DNA from: Copromyces sp. CBS 386.78
Lineage: Eukaryota; Ascomycota; Sordariomycetes; Sordariales; Sordariaceae
Assembly (NCBI GenBank): GCA_030685235.1
Contig: MU839094.1
Span: 186,001-250,000 of the forward strand
Reading direction: 5' to 3'
Length of the DNA stretch: 64,000 bases
Shown: in pieces, positions 23,295-36,673 of the stretch
How the letters are laid out: each line of letters starts with the position of its first letter
How positions within the stretch are numbered: position 1 is the stretch's first letter
Made by a program: the position numbers and the translations under genes
The notes under the pieces: generated by a model
Told to the model about the DNA's origin: nothing
Database searches by the model: none
Seen by the model: only the letters and a program-made list of their open reading frames with translations

Positions 23295-25480
23295 ATGACA
23301 AGCAAGATGAAGAATTTCAGCATGAACAAGGTGCTGAGCAGCATCAAGAAGAAGCCAACATTCCCAAGTGGTAAGCGCTGGCCAGACTGCGCTCTCCGCG
23401 GTCACGTTTTCGTGATAGCAGTCGATTTGCGACTTTCACCGTGGGAGCACAAGCGACCTGACTTCCTCATATATTTTATGTTCTGAACTTAAGCTTATCT
23501 CTCTTTACTGCAGGAAGTGGAAGTGGAAGCGGGAGTGGAAATGGAAATGGTGACGATGCGACACCCGATCCGACCGGTGATGGCCCTGAGGCGACGGCAG
23601 CCCGTTGCGTGGTAGGCTACTCCATCACCCTATGAAAGACGCCTGCCTTCCTGAAAGCTCAAGCCGCTGATTTGGGTCGTTTACATTGATAGACACAATT
23701 CTGCATGTCTGATAGCGGTAATTCGGTACGTTTGTTCAAGTTCTCGCCAATCGCAATTCCAACATGTCCAGGTGGGGGAGAGAGGACGAGAGCTACAGAT
23801 CGGATCTTTCTCCGGCCCGGCTCCTACATGGACACATACAGCGCATATATCCGCGATCAACAACTAACATGAAGCAGGGTGACGAAGTCGCTTTTCTACC
23901 ATCGATCGTCGAGGCGGCCGAGTCGTCGCCGGCGGCCGCCGCAGAATGCGCCCGCTTGATCCGGAAATACCTACATCGCGACTACTGGACTAAACCCTCG
24001 TTGCAATACAACGCCATCATGCTGATACGAATCCTTGTCGACAACCCCGGTGCGACCTTCACGAGAAACATGGATAAGAAGTTTGTCGATACTACCAAGG
24101 AGCTGCTCAGGTCAGGGAAGGATGGCAACGTTCGGCAGATGCTCATGGAGACGCTGGACGCCTTTGAAAGCACAAAGGGCTTCGATGAGAACCTGCAATT
24201 GTTGATTGAGATGTGGAAGAAGGAGAAAGAAAAGGCATACAGGGTCTACGGCGTAAGTTATCCCCTATTCACGGATACTCGGTAGCAGGCCCAAGTGATA
24301 TCAATCATACCATATGCTTACTAACACAACCATACCCTTTCAGCACCGCTTCTCATCACCCCCACCGCAACAATACAGTCCCTACCTCTCCCACCAGCAG
24401 TCGGTAGCAAACCAGCAAGAATACTTCCAACGCACCCCTGACACCTCCCGCCTCCCGGACCCCGTCGAACTCGCCAACCGGCTCGAAGAAGCCCGCACCT
24501 CCGCCAAGCTTCTCGAGCAAGTAGTCGCCTGCACGCCCCCGCAAGAGATCCTCTCCAACGACCTCATCAAGGAGTTCGCGGACCGGTGTACGAGCGCGTC
24601 ACGCAGCATCCAGGGGTACATGTCGGCGACGGACCCGGCGCCCGACAACGACACGATGGAGAGCCTGATCGACACTAACGAGCAGCTGCAACAGTCACTC
24701 AACCACCACCAGCGCGCGGTGCTCAACGCCAAGAAGCAGCTAGGCCTAGGGAGCCCCGGCTCCGAGAGCGTGAGTAGGCCGGGCTCGGTGGCGCCGGGAG
24801 TGAATGAGCAGAGCCGGCCTGCTCAGGCAGCGATGTCGAGTAATAGTAGGAACGAAGGTGTCCAGGATTGGCTGGCAAGTAGTTCGGCTGCGGTTGCAGG
24901 CGGAAGCGGAAGCGGAAGCGGAAGCGGAAGTGGCCAGGGCGCCAGCAGCAGCAGTAGAGGGAAAGGCAAGGCGGCAGCTACCTCCATTGATAGCGACTGG
25001 ATAGGCGACTACAAGTACGAGCCTATTTCTTCCGGTCCTGTAGCTGGTGGATCTTCCTCCGCCGTTGCTGGTGCGGGGCCTTCGAGATCCCACACGGGAA
25101 CGCCGCATCGCGACGAAGAGGACCCGTTCAGGGATCCGGTCCAGCTCGATTCCTCGGCGTCTTCGATGCGGCGGGTACAACCCTCGACGACGTTAAACAC
25201 GACGAATGTGGGAAACAACGAGGAGAGATTGTCGTTTGAGCCATATCACCCTGGATTTGGCGGTAACAGCACGAGCGCCGGGAAAAGCAACAATGACAAC
25301 TACAGCTACAACTCATCGTCGGCGTATGATTACAGAGGAAGTGGCGGGGGTTCAGGGACTGGCGCTGGCGCTGGCGCTGGGAATGCGCGCAGTTTGGTAC
25401 CAGAACCTGTCACGCCAGTTAGTGACGATGTGTTGTACGGTAGTGGAGATGTGCATCGCTCAACCGGGGTCCAGAGGTGA
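23295..25480 (+). CDS. VHS and GAT domain trafficking adaptor (Lsb5-like)
   Basis: Five exons: 23295-23370, 23514-23611, 23693-23725, 23878-24252, 24344-25480. Acceptors follow CTAAC-type branch sites (e.g. CAACTAACATG, TTACTAACAC). The product is 572 aa. A VHS/ENTH-like helical solenoid (about 50-190) contains VAFLPSIVEAAESSP and LHRDYWTKPSLQYNAIMLI. A GAT domain (about 225-315) contains LANRLEEARTSAKLLEQVV and LIKEFADRCTSASRSIQGYM. VHS-GAT proteins (GGA, TOM1, yeast Lsb5) bind ubiquitinated cargo and Arf or actin-patch partners at endosomes and the plasma membrane. The lack of a gamma-adaptin ear and presence of a long disordered tail fit Lsb5 better than GGA. Ser-Gly repeats occur both near the N-terminus (exon 2) and in the tail. 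Exon 3 is only 33 nt. Confidence 0.85.
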
Positions 25481-28400
25481 TTTTGAGCGGTATTAGGGCG
25501 GGCGAATGAACACATGATGATATCTACCTTCTCTTCTGCTCGTCGTCATCGATAGGTTGGGATGTTGGGGGGAAAGCTAGGACCAGTTGGGAACAGACGC
25601 GGCTCCGGGAGGAGAGCAACGGGACGAGGGAAATGTGGTAATGAGCTGGGTTAGGTTCTTATTATTCAGATCGCTTCGATCAACCAATCCCTATTGCGCT
25701 CCCCATCCGTCGCTACACCTACCCCCTTCCAATGTCGACTTATATCCTTCTTCCCTTCTTCCTGTCTTGCTCCATCCTGCCGACCTGGTTTCATCTACTG
25801 CCAAGAATTGCCTGCCTATCGGAACCCGAGTCGCAAGTTTCAGATCATCGGCCTCGATCCTCCCGGGGCTTGAACCCTGATACTGAGAAGAGCTGATTTG
25901 TGTCGAGTGTTTGCTGGGTCCACGACAGCATGGCGCTTGAAGCTGGTACTTCTGCTGCAGGGCAGCAGGAATTAAAGCAGCAAGAGCGTTACGATCTGCG
26001 GGCGAGTTGTAAGCAACCCAACGTTGCTGTTCTTGCATGAACGTATCGTGTTTGTCCGTTGGGGCTGTCGATAAAGTTGCCGAATGGCCGAGCGAGGACG
26101 AGACCCCCTTTTGTCGGCGCATTTGTGGTACGTAGGGAGGGGAATTCGATGTCCGAATCTGGTCGGTATACCCTCGTGTGGTGACACGAGCTCGCTTGTA
26201 GGCGATGATATGGCACGAGAATACGCTTGTTTGCTTTCCTTGGCTCTTTCAGTCTCCCATTTTTCTTTTTGTCGAGTCGTTTTGATCGAACTCGTCCTTT
26301 TACCCTCTTGGTTTCGCTCTTGTATTTGCAGGCAGACGAAGGCAGCAACACGTCACATCAAGTGGTCTCGTTGAGCACTCGTCCCTTTTCATCACACGTA
26401 CCTGGCCCGATTATGTACATGAGTCGGTCGACAAAAGGAATCCGGTGATACCACAACACCCCTAGTTTGCTTGTTAGCGCTTGGTTTTTGAGATTTACCT
26501 CTATACCCTGTCCTAGCAAGGACCTGTTTGTCTTGTACAGGTACGAGTGTAGATGAAAGTGAGATTCGGCTGCGTTCAAGGCGGTGCATTCGAATTATCA
26601 CCCAAGGATTGGGCATATGCAATGCGATCATCCGCTGTCCTCGTCCTCACGGCGTCCTTTCCTCGTGTCAAGCGCATCCCGTTTCGGCACATCTTCCCTG
26701 TCGACATGTCCCAAACCGCTGTAACTTCACCTTTGCTTCTTGTAAATGGCTTGATGCTTCCACGAGCGCACTGCATTTGTGCTTGGTGACGTGAACCCGT
26801 CTTCGATACTTGCCATGCAATTTGAAGTTTTATCAATTGCCGTAGTAGTGTCGTTTGAGAGGCTCGTTGATGTTGAGCTATCTAACAGAAGGTTAGACTT
26901 CCAGAGGACCAGCCCTTCAGGCGCAGATGAAACAAGGAGATGCTGAGACACTGCCCGCCACTCCGAATCACAGAAGACGTCCTTTTCCTTGTCGGGTCGG
27001 CATGGTCGGGTACCACGTCCACATGCCTCTGTCAACAGCTCTCTAACAAAAGCGGAGAGAGAGGACTACGGAAGTGATGTGAAACTGTGATAAAGTTCCC
27101 GAAGAGCTCTCGTCGACCAATGATTCAGCTTGGTGTGGGGGCTAGATGAAGGAGTGCGGTGAAGATACTGCACTGTACGTGAGTGTCCTGACTCCTGAGT
27201 GTCTCCTACCTTGGGGTCGATCGAATCGATCTGAGTATCCTAGCCCCGATCCCCATGATCCAGAGAGTTCTTCGAAGATCGGACGAACCAGGAGCGCCTC
27301 CGCCAAAGCAATAGCGTCCTGCTAGGTCAAATTGAGCGATAACCGAAGAATCGTGGCTTTGCAGTAGTCGAAGGGATCATCTCGCCAAGGGTCCCGATGC
27401 AAGTCGCGTGTCTCATGGGTCAAACAATCCGGTTCTTCTCCGCATATGCTTTTTGTCGCTACGCAGGAATTCGATGTTTGGCGACAGCTGCCAACACGGC
27501 ACCTTTGGGCAGCGTGATAAGTTGTGGCCAGCAACCAGTAAGACAGATGTACCCCTCGGGGTTATGGTAGCTCGCCAGTTGTGTTTGGGAGATACTTCGT
27601 CACGGATACTCTGCCGCCCCAATCCATCCGCCAGGCGACACGTATGGAACTTGACAATTTTCGTAACGCTACGCGCCGAGGAAAGAGGCTTGTCCTGTTT
27701 CGACTGGGCTCGTAACTCTGGAGGACCGCTTCCGAGACATGTTGGAATGCCTTGATATGCAGATTGCGAGATGTTGTGACTAGCTTCTTCCAACGGGGGT
27801 GGTCGGGTTCTGTGCCCTTGGATCTCTCAGGGTCGCTCACATATCACCAGGATATCTGTCGCATGGTCCATATGTGGAAAGCCGCGGTACAACCATGAGA
27901 ATGGGACCGGGGATGGTCAATAGCTAGACCAGATCCCCTCGCAAGTGATAGAGGGGCGGCCGAAGCCGGGGAACGGGGGATGTGAACTGGGTCTCGTCCA
28001 ATGTAAGCCCATCTGAGACAAGTCATCGTCAGGAACTGTCAGACCGGTCGGTATTGTGGGGAGACGCGAAGGTTGAGCTAACATCCGGTTAGGGTAGAAC
28101 CGACAGTCTGGGTCTGGGCTTCGATGTATCGCATCCGCAGATAACAGGTCAGCAACGTGAAGCATATGTAGAGGAGTGAAACATACATGGTATCGCGCGC
28201 CCACACCCGTAGGTCCTCGTCCCCTCTTTGGCCCAGTGGAAGAAAAAAGGGTAGCGGGCATCAGCTGTGCCTGGCTTGTGGTGGGTCGCGGACCCGAGAT
28301 AGTCGAATGACCAGACTGATGGATTCTCGTCAACTCAGGCGTTGAAGTTGCACAGAATGTGATGGTTTGATGGGAAGAAAGCAGATGGATGGAGAAAGCT

Positions 28401-29239
28401 GATGTGACGGTCGACGAGAGGCACGCTGTCTCTCCCGAGGTGCAGTGACGTGTTGTCAGTCTGGGTCCCAACTTTCGGAAGCCACCCCATCCTGTCAAAC
28501 ACATTGAGTTCCAGAAGTTTGTCACGGTACTTGCCTCCCCGGCCCCTCGATCCTTCCCAATTGTCTCTGGCCGTTGTCCTCGTCCCTAACAGGCAAGCAC
28601 CAGCCCTGGACCCTGACCGGCCCCTTCCCTTTCTGTCAGTGTCACTCAGTGCACGGTAACCACTGTCCGGGACTCGCCGATCACAACTTTTTGGTGGTCC
28701 ATGTCTAAATTTCTTGTCACCCCAAACCAGGGGCAGCTCCAGTGTCGACCACTCGCTGGACACTCCCACCTCTCACAGCCATTGCTTTTCCGCAAACATT
28801 GTGAACACACAGCCAGCTTCTTCACCACCACAGCAGTTCCAGACCTGCATTTCCGTGTTCGAGTTACCCAAATCTGCCTAATCTCGACTTGGCACCCAAT
28901 TGTCCGATGAATCCCCTTCTCCATACGTGGCTTGGGCTAACGACAGGGTTCTCAGGAAAGCGTTTGCATTGTCGATTGACATCTGCTAGCTGTCGGCTTT
29001 CTTCGTGTCTTTTTTTCTTCTCTCCTTGGATGCTGACAGGATGGCTCAACGGTCAAAATGTATAATGGCGGGTCACCCCCGTCATATATTCGGCCTGCCG
29101 TTGGGATGAAGTCAACCAGAGCCTCTCTCGTCTACCGCTCTACATCTTTCCCTGTCCAGACGACATTTGCTTCCCTAGCGTGGATCACGACAGAAGATCA
29201 TCCACCTTTTTCATTACCTTTGTTGGGTCACTCTCCCAG
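25481..29239. other. Intergenic 3.8 kb, no supported gene
   Basis: Open frames here (for example 25691-26122, 27917-28525 and 28335-28769, all minus) show no domain, no good start context and no splice-linked continuation. The right-hand kilobase is presumably the F-box gene promoter. Confidence 0.5.
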
Positions 29240-31031
29240 ATGGAGGAGCCATACAGTACTCTCGCCTTACCTGGCCTCCCCACTCACAGTACTTCTCCGA
29301 GGCTTGATAAACTCTGCACTGAGGTGTTATTACTTATTTTCGAAGAGGTAGGTGTGCTCCCAAGTCTATGATAATTTGGCATGGCATATACTGATTCTGA
29401 CTTTGCAGCTTCCTCCGCGGGACGTAGTAACCGTCTCTCGCGTCTGTCAGAGATTCAACAAGATTACGACGCCGATTATCTACCATACAGTCCCGTTGGA
29501 ACGTCTCCTTGACGAACGACATGTAAAAGAGATATTGTCCCGTCGTCAAGAAAACGCTTTCAGTCATACTCAACAGCTTCTCATCGGAGGTGGCATCAAA
29601 TATGGCGACATCGAAGATGGCGACCCCACACAGAAAGACACGAAGCCTGGCGACGTCAAACAGGACGACATCAAGCGTTTTCTAACCAACACAAAAAAGC
29701 TTCAGTCAGTGAAGTACGCCTACTCGCCAGGTTGTGGCGAGAAGCCTATATGCCCTTGGAAACAAGTGCACGATATGGGAATCCACTTGAGGGAAGGCAA
29801 CGCAAGGCTCTCCGTTGACAAATTTATACCAACGGATCCAATCAACGACACGTGGAAGATCAGAGGCATTTTTCCAAATGCTGGCATCAGCAAATCTTTG
29901 GTTGCCCTCAAGATGGGCTCTGCAAGCGTGCCTCATTCCGAATCGGCTCTGCAGATTTTGAAGAAGCTTCTTCTGAGAACTCCATTATTGGAAACCTTCC
30001 ACTACATCGACTGCCGAGCCCAACGAGTTCTAGGACGACAGTTCAAGTTCGAAGAAGGCCAGCGCTTACCACCGTTCAAGGACCTCATGTTGAAGAACTA
30101 TGACTGGAAGCATGACGCAGAGGAAGTCAAGTTGCACTGGGACTTTTCTCGAATCAGATCCCTCGCACTTCTTATGATACCCGTCTACAAGTTCCTCGAA
30201 TCGGTCCCCTTTTCTGACCTCACTGGATTACGACACCTTCACGCCGAGGATTACAACGAGGTCATCGAACATCAAAATCGGCAGTATGCTACCGAATATC
30301 AAAATCGACAGTTAGCAACCAAGAACTTACATGTCCTGATTAAAGACCATATAAAGTCATTGCAAACCTTGAACATCACTTGCTTCATTGGATACTTTCA
30401 TATCGACGCGCTTCTGGCTCATGCCGAGTCTTTGACCAGCCTGGTCCTTCGGGATCATGATGTCTCCAACAATTTACAGCAACATCGCCCTGTCTTGAGC
30501 GCCGAAAACCTCACCGTCCTTTCAAGGTCTATGAGTTCGCTAGAAACACTCGAGATAGACATTGACCACACGGCCTTCCCAGAAGCATGTCTCTCGGCCC
30601 TCTGCCAGTTTCCCCGTCTACACACTCTCGTCCTACATACAAAAACAGTTATTCAGCCCAATTCCAACCACCGTCCGGGCCAAGACCCGGATCTTACGAG
30701 GGCATACGACTGCTTTACGACGCTTGTTAAGCAACGACGGGGACCAACTAAATGGCAACGCGTCGTGATTAACGTGGGTGGTTGGCGAGAAAGGGAAGTA
30801 ATACCTCGGGCTGGCAGAAGGCCTAGGGTAGGGCGTAGGGAGACCTACACCTACTACAGGGCATGTGTTTTTCAGCGATATTTCGTCCTGGAAGAGTCAG
30901 CGTTCGGTCAAGAAGACCTGATCTACGAAGAATTGCCGCCTAAGGATGAGGGCTTGACTCACTTCTACGGTAACCTTAGGACCGGAAAAAGTCTTGAGCC
31001 TCAATCTCAGGTTGCAGAGGCCACGCGATAA
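29240..31031 (+). CDS. F-box protein
   Basis: Two exons: 29240-29347 and 29409-31031 with a 61-nt intron (GTAGGT donor, TTTGCAG acceptor). The product is 576 aa. The F-box spans the intron: LDKLCTEVLLLIFEE in exon 1 joins LPPRDVVTVSRVCQRFNK in exon 2 (about residues 21-55). F-box proteins bind Skp1 and present substrates to SCF ubiquitin ligases. The C-terminal 450 residues contain irregular Leu-rich segments (e.g. SLQTLNITCFIGYFHIDALL, SLETLEIDIDHTAFPEACL) resembling degenerate LRRs, the usual substrate-binding part, but no clean repeat can be counted. An Asp/Lys-rich insert with a GD(I/V) period lies near residue 85-110. Start: first ATG of the frame. Substrate unknown. Fungal genomes carry many such lineage-specific F-box genes. 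Confidence 0.82.
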
Positions 31032-31967
31032 CTATACATATACCCTTACTCCTCCCGGAGGTTTTCCTTTGTTGTTTCCCTCAAAAATCGAGCAAGAATT
31101 GTACGAGCACATGAAGTGCGTCGGAGTCTTCGTTACACAATATTGCGTTCTTTTGTCGCCGATGGGTTTCTTCTTAGCATACGGCTGTGGAATAGAGAGA
31201 CTGAGATACCCTGGTTTTGTGCATGGAGCTCGGGTTGTCTGTCGTACGGTGTGAATCGACCCTTTTTCTTTTCTTCTTTGCGGTCGTGCTGGATCCAGGT
31301 CTCATTGGTTTGTATTGTTCTTCGAAGGGTATTTATCAGCACCGACTGTGGCCCCAATCTGTTTACCATAGGGAACAGCATGAAACCATAAAGTTACCAG
31401 CTTTCGCAGATCTCGCTCATGATTTCTATGTTCTTTATTTGCTGCATTTAAAGCCCCTGTTGCAGACCGAAGTTGAGATACCCGAGGAACAAGAATCCAT
31501 ACCCATCTCAAGGTAGGACACGGCTTTCAAATATCAGTTAGTGTCACATCGTAAGTGTGTAATCAATATGATTCGATATAGGGCTACACCCCAACGTCGG
31601 TTCGAAGTATGGAGACGCGTACCACCGTTACTTTATAAGATTTCTCTTGCTTCGGGGCTGCAAAGGATTGGTCCGTATGTAACATCCTCCGCCATGCTAG
31701 CCGGAATCTTTTGGCTACTTGGAAATGTTTGATGCACTGAAGTTTCGGTCGTGCAATTACCGGTTAGTACAGTACGGTGAAGAGGCTGGGCCGTGTTAAG
31801 CGGAAGGGACTGGAGGAAGAAACGGAATCTTCGCGAAAGGGACAAGGGGGAAGCCCGTTTACGATGTCCACCAGTCCACTGGGCCAGCGCACACATGCAA
31901 ACGTTTCCTGCGTATTGTACGCACACTAGCAAGAGATCCCCCCCTCCCAAGTCCCCCGGTCCCGAGT

Positions 31968-31999
31968 CCCACTGATCCCACTGATCCCACTGATCCCAC
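31968..31999. repeat. 9-bp tandem repeat, about 3.5 copies
   Basis: The unit cccactgat is repeated perfectly about three and a half times. It is short, non-coding and a possible strain marker. Confidence 0.9.
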
Positions 32000-34104
32000 A
32001 GAGACCCCTACCCATCACGTACGATCTTGACATGCCGATGTGACCGGGGGTCTGAGAAATTTGTCGTGTGCCGGTGCGTGACCCCGTGCCCTTGCCCTAC
32101 GGATCGGGCTTTGCGCGACTGGAGTTCCGGTCTAGACAAGGGGAGTTGTGGGCTCAGCTCCACCGGATCACCCGAGCAGAGAACGTTGAAGTGGATGTGC
32201 GCGACGGCATGCCCGGCGAATCGAAATCAAACGTTTGTTTTGTTGACGATATGAGCATGTTGGGATGGTTGTTTTGGGTCCTCTGGGATAGGTATCTTGA
32301 AAACCCAATGAGTAAATGTTCGGTTTTGTTGTCTTGATTTGTTTTCCATAAAGGCAATGGGCGTTGACCACGCATCATACAGGTCACATCAGATTTTCTT
32401 GTACGTGGAAAAGAAGGCGAAGTTGTTTGAGAGGCCTTTTTGAGTGCTTGAGTAGGTAGTCATTGGTTACTTGTATCGTGAGTCAACTTCGCTTCGAGCT
32501 TGTTGAAGTAGCAAGTTTTCTAGAGTGATCATACTGATATGCGACTGTGATGAGCAAGTAGATATCTTATTGCAAATTATCATAGCAGTATTGGGATCAC
32601 CTGCCACATACCTTGATTGCTCTATTTATTTTCAACTGCTCATATAGTCATACTGTCTGGCAAGATTGATGGCGAAGCACCGGGTCGGTCCGGGCGTCTT
32701 TCGATCATTGTGCACTCCATATTTTCAACACGCTTTGCGTGACTTAGACTATAATGGGATTGAAGAGAAAGGGAAGTAACGGAGCGCCTATAAGAGCGAC
32801 CGCACGATATGATTTGTAGAATCGCATTAATCCATGTGCTTGGATAAGAGGTTGTTCGAGAGACTCTCAGGAATATTAAGTGACTTTGTGTATGTATAGT
32901 ACCGTCCTTTCTCCAAGTTGCACTGTGCATGCAGTAATATTCCCTTACGCATGACGTTATGGTGCAAATGTGGAGACGGATTGGAAAGTTCTTTGCCATG
33001 CAACGCCGCGGGTACATCCGCCCCGTAGTATGTTTTGGAGTCACGCTAAACCACCTCCGTCCCGCATGTTGCTTACAGGCTGTCGAGGGGTGTAACGAAA
33101 TTTGAATGGTCAGAAAGAAGACAAGCCAAGCGGCCCCGCCCAGGTCGGTTCTTTGCTACGGAACCGATCAAGCACATTGCGATGGCATGTTCTAGGACGA
33201 TCACACACTCCCAAGTCGGTCCAGTCACTCGATTTTGACCCGCCGGTCACGGAGATTGTTGACTTTCCGTCACCTTGGGTATTTTACAATGAACACGCAT
33301 CGGTTACGTTTCGTAACAATTTCAACAGTTACAGTACCTACCGGACCTCACCTACTAGGTTATTGCTTTTGTCCAGAGAACGGCAGCGACCAAAAACAAC
33401 AGTTCCCTGCTGATAACTTCCCACTTACAGTATCGACAACTTTAAATGTTCATAGAACTCTCACGGAAGAAGGGTGGGTTTTCCTCCACGGCTGATTAGT
33501 GGCAAGTACCGGCCGCCGACGCATCCGGCACACTCTCGCAGCCACTGGGTTCCAACGGCTTTATGTACCCTCCCACACCTCCCTTCCGTTGCTTCCCAGT
33601 GCTATCCCTGACTCCCAAGCGCCAACCAAAGCTCACAAAGAAAAGCCGAAGAAAAACCGAGTTGCGTGAGCGCGTAAAGAGGACAAAGCTCAAGCGAGAC
33701 CCATTTTGAACCCTATTCTTTGCATCAAACCATCCCATGTCGATCGACCCCGCGGTCGATAAGAGGTAACCTTCCATCCTTAGGAGCTTTCTCCTCAGTC
33801 CCGTCCTGGTCTCCTACCTAGACCCACCCGTACTGCTTTGGCCATTAACCGAGCGATGCTTTCGTCAACAAGGCATCCACAATGGGTTTTGCATCGGACA
33901 CTCCCGTCTACTTACACCGTTGCGGGCAGACGGGAACGGTCAGACCCGAAACCCGCAACCCGCAACATCTCGGCCGTTGTCGTTGCCCACTGCCTACCCA
34001 ACAGCCGCAGGGGCCCACACACGGGACCACGGGACCGAGCCGCGCCAGCCAGGCAGCCGGGTATAAACGGGGTTGAGACTTGAGACCGCTCGCGTCCCTA
34101 CATA

Positions 34105-34365
34105 TACAATATAATACTAGTCTGCTTGTTAGCTCGGTACTCCTAGCATGCTGGACAAGATCTATCCCAAACTATTCCAAACCTTATTAGAACAAGGAAG
34201 AATGGCTAAGTACGAATTATATAGGTATTTATAAGAGTTAAGATGGTACATACAATGTAAGATTACGCTTTTAATATAGAACGAAACGGATTGATTAGAC
34301 ATGTAAACGCCTAGGAAAGTTGACAGGAGGTTTCGAACTAATAAACCAACCAGTATTGGACTGTG
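34105..34365. mobile_element. Degenerate MITE-like TIR element, copy C (261 bp)
   Basis: The left end (34105-34140) begins TACAATATAATACTAGTCTG and continues with CTTGTTAGCTCGG. The right end (34330-34365) matches its reverse complement at roughly 25 of 36 positions. The mismatches are mostly transitions. The same terminal sequence bounds the elements at 34776 and 39442, but the interior is different or decayed beyond recognition and AT-rich. It has no coding capacity. Confidence 0.6.
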
Positions 34366-34775
34366 TCAGGTAGCTAAAGAAGGTATAGTCAGGGACAAAC
34401 ATTCGCTTGTTTTTCGTGGTTTTCTATTTGTAGTTTGTGGTAGTATGTTTGCGGAAACGAAACGGCTTGGTCGAACTAGTATAGGGATGAGCATTATACC
34501 CAAGATCCAACTGCATCCATAAATAAAAGCTTCCCTGCCTTAACTTTCAACTTCCCGTCAGACATAACCACATTGTCACTTATCATTTTCCCATGTACTA
34601 CTTAATACTTCCCTCTCCATTTGGTCGTCACACAAACATACAGACACACCAGACCAAACTTAAGCAGTTGACCTCCTCAACTGACCGCCACTTACACTTG
34701 CAGAGAGGCATTAGGCAGGTCTCCGTATTCCGTCCGCAGACGGTACAGGCACCCGTGTCAGTGTGCAGGATCTTG

Positions 34776-35096
34776 TACAATCTAGCCCTGGTATGTTTGT
34801 TAGTTTGGTACAAAAAACGCCCAGTTCCACCTTTCGTGCTACTGAGAGTGAAAAAATATTCGGGCTTCGAGCGGATGGGTACTATAGGAGACTGCCTTCT
34901 TATATCTTCCTATCCTAAAGGGCCTTAAGAAGAGACGGAGAGAGGTATAAGAGGCTTCTGTGGCGTTTTATACCCTGGTCATAATGTCAGTGCCTTCAAA
35001 CGAAAGCTAGAAGAAGGCCAATAAGAGCTCAATTTCTCCCCTATTCGACCCATATTCGAAGAACCAAACTAACAAACAAACCAGTCTTATATTGTA
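34776..35096. mobile_element. MITE-like TIR element, copy A (321 bp)
   Basis: The ends are imperfect inverted repeats of about 36 bp sharing the core TGTTTGTTAGTTTGGT / ACCAAACTAACAAACA, and the outermost bases are TACAAT / ATTGTA. A terminal TA on each side suits a Tc1/mariner-type TA target duplication. The body aligns along its length with copy B at 39442-39785; in well-aligned blocks the differences are overwhelmingly transitions, the pattern expected of RIP. No open frame for a transposase is present, so it is a non-autonomous element. Confidence 0.8.
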
Positions 35097-36673
35097 AAGG
35101 GTTTAACCGCTTCTTACCGTATCAAGATTCAGGGGTTCCGGGTTTAGGTACATAGGGCATGATGGAACTGTTTTGCGCGTGTGTGGTCACCCGGAACTGG
35201 CAGCACTGGGCAGGCGGACAGCTACATGTCCTGAGGAAAGTTTGTCCATCTATTCATCCATCCAGGTACCGTACATACAGAAGGGTGGGGGGGAGGGAAA
35301 GAAAGGGGGCTGGAGATCCGAACAGGGGGGATAGGGGGAACCGGGAAGGAGCACTGGGGTGCATATGCTATGTAATGGCTGGGTTAAGACTTGGAAACAT
35401 CATTCACTCACTACTAACTGCCTCTTGTAGCACAGCATTTGATTTGCACAAGACGAGAGAGGAGCAAGACGGACACACAAGATTCTGCCCTTCCAGGGAT
35501 GCACTACATACTCGTCGTGTGCCGTGTGTATCGTGAAAGGATAGGGGAGTGATGAGGGATAGCGTTGTCTCTAAAAGACTAAAGTTTCGAATAGGGTATA
35601 ACTACCTTTTTGAAAAGAATAAGGTGTGAGAGTGGAAGCAGTGCGACCACCACACTCCCGGGTTTTATATGACTTGAGGCATAGGCAGAGGAGTAGATTG
35701 TTGGCTCACAAGCCTACCTATACACTCTCTTAGCTCAGTTTGCATCTAGCAACTTGCCTGTTCGTTTGTCTAAGACAGACAGTACCGAAACGGACACATA
35801 CGGTTGCTCGCATGCGTTTATAGTAATACGAGTAACTTGTGCGGCCCATTGGTCGCCACATATATAGCTTGGTCGGAGTTACTGGTGAGCTGGTGTAAAC
35901 GGGATGTTGGCGCGCAAGAAATATTTTGCGGGATATTGTTACCTATGCCACATCTCTACGACTTGGAACTAATGCTGATGATGCTGATGATGATGGTATA
36001 TGTCTCATGAAGGTCTAGCACTGGCCTCTAATCCTACTCATCCCTTCTTCAATTAGCTCGACCTATGTTTATCCAGAAACGTAGAGCACAACCTAATCTC
36101 CACTGGGGCAAGCCTTTCAAAGACCTGTAAAACTTCAGCGACTCATTAGGGAGGAGTAAATGACGTGCCTTCAACGCTCAATTTCATACTTCAAGATAAT
36201 AGCTCAAAGGCGCTGAACATGCGATTGCAGTAAACAAATAACTGATAAAACTGCCTCCCACCGAAAAGCATGCTGCCGACCATGAAATGGTGTACCCGTT
36301 GCGCGCCGTTACAAAAGAAAGTCGACTAACGTGTAATATACGAGACAAACGACAAGAGCCACCCAACACCCATTTTTGCCTTGAGGCAGCCGGATCTTTT
36401 CGAGTACAACTCCATCCTTCCTCTGCTTCTGGCTCTTTGTTGCCGAGTTGTGCGTGAAAGTGAAGCCAACCAGAGCCATACAAAAAGCAACCTGCGGTAA
36501 CCTTAAACCACAAAATAACACAATGAGATCAGACCATCAAGCTTTCCCTCTCGCACCCGCTCAGCGGGGCGATAATCATCCGAGAACATGGAAACCCAAT
36601 ATCTTTCTAGCTACACCGAAGAAGACCTGACCCAGGCCCTCTAGACTCTCTAGGCATCGAATTAGAGCTGCGC

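Larger units (their letters stand above)
31032..36673. other. Convergent gene-poor interval (5.6 kb) with two TIR elements
   Basis: No supported gene lies between the F-box gene and the zinc-cluster gene on the opposite strand. The interval contains a 9-bp tandem repeat (31968-31999) and two TIR elements (34105-34365 and 34776-35096) inside a comparatively AT-rich stretch, about 34,090-35,120. Confidence 0.55.

Noticed and set aside
27917..28769. Overlapping minus frames of 202 and 144 codons
   Set aside because: They are in different frames, cannot be joined convincingly and lack domains.
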